A DNA stretch of 55,609 nt from Basidiobolus meristosporus CBS 931.73. Its lineage: Eukaryota; Basidiobolomycota; Basidiobolomycetes; Basidiobolales; Basidiobolaceae. The notes beneath the pieces are model-generated. The model made no database searches, was not told the DNA's origin, and saw only the letters and a list, made by a program, of their open reading frames with translations. Both the position numbers and the translations under genes were made by a program. Of this stretch, positions 55,443 to 55,609 are shown piece by piece; position 1 is the stretch's first letter; each line of letters starts with the position of its first letter. The stretch covers positions 1-55,609 of the forward strand of contig MCFE01000586.1 in assembly GCA_002104905.1 (NCBI GenBank), read 5' to 3'.

Positions 55443-55609
55443 TTAGGGTTAGGTAGGTTAGGTAGGTTAGGGTTAGGGTAGGGTTAGGGTTAGGGTTAGG
55501 GTTAGGGTTAGGGTTAGGGTTAGGGTTAGGGTTAGGGTTAGGGTTAGGGTTAGGGTTAGGGTTAGGGTTAGGGTTAGGGTTAGGGTTAGGGTTAGGGTTA
55601 GGGTTAGGT
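55437..55609 (+). repeat. Terminal telomere (TTAGGG)n
   Basis: The first ~50 bp contain variants (TTAGGTAGG, TAGGTAGG, GGTAGGG); after that units are perfect TTAGGG to the window end. The G-rich strand reads 5'->3' outward, as required for a right chromosome end. Confidence 0.98.

Overview
The window is the right-hand end of a fungal chromosome. The last ~170 bases are (TTAGGG)n running 5'->3' off the + strand. Short spliceosomal introns (about 45-75 bp, GT-AG, CTAAC-like branch sites) and the gene set point to a fungus. A PP2A B''-type subunit, a PHF14-like multi-PHD protein and CRIPT sit together, which suggests an early-diverging lineage (Mucoromycota/Zoopagomycota-like) rather than a typical ascomycete; this placement is inference.

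Layout. 1-19.4 kb is AT-rich transposon rubble. It holds a ~1.1 kb diverged inverted duplication, two 0.73-kb foldback MITEs, tnp2/CACTA-like transposase relics, a PIF/Harbinger transposase relic whose end resembles the MITE ends, and two internally deleted Ty1/copia elements with 349-bp LTRs. 19.4-32.5 kb is a GC-richer gene island: Trm7 (tRNA 2'-O-methyltransferase) and Hop2 (meiotic recombination) on +, then PP2A B'', a PHF14-like protein and CRIPT on -. 32.8-34.6 kb is a cluster of solo copia LTRs. 34.6-43.5 kb is mostly unrecognised, non-repetitive DNA with one clear intronless gene, a 454-aa C2H2 zinc-finger transcription factor.

43.57-55.6 kb is a chromosome end overgrown by mobile elements. 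Seven telomeric-repeat tracts, all in the same orientation as the terminal telomere, separate the elements. They are: a near-intact non-LTR retrotransposon (LINE, 4.4 kb, 5' and 3' ends both abutting TTAGGG repeats), a 5'-truncated second copy, a ~240-bp SINE-like element sharing the LINE's 3' tail (hairpin plus AATAAAG), a second telomere-junction family with two copies, a 155-bp tandem repeat, and a homogeneous 86-bp satellite that passes into the telomere at an internal TTAGGG. Copia copies are nested in this block.

Most notable observations: (i) LINE ORF1 and ORF2 are in one frame separated by a single UGA followed by CUA, a classic stop-readthrough context, and ORF2 has no usable AUG before its endonuclease domain; (ii) the SINE-like element has the LINE's 3' tail and telomeric target; (iii) the copia primer-binding site matches the anticodon loop of initiator tRNA-Met (half-tRNA priming, as in Drosophila copia), and the gag AUG lies inside it as the complement of the CAU anticodon.
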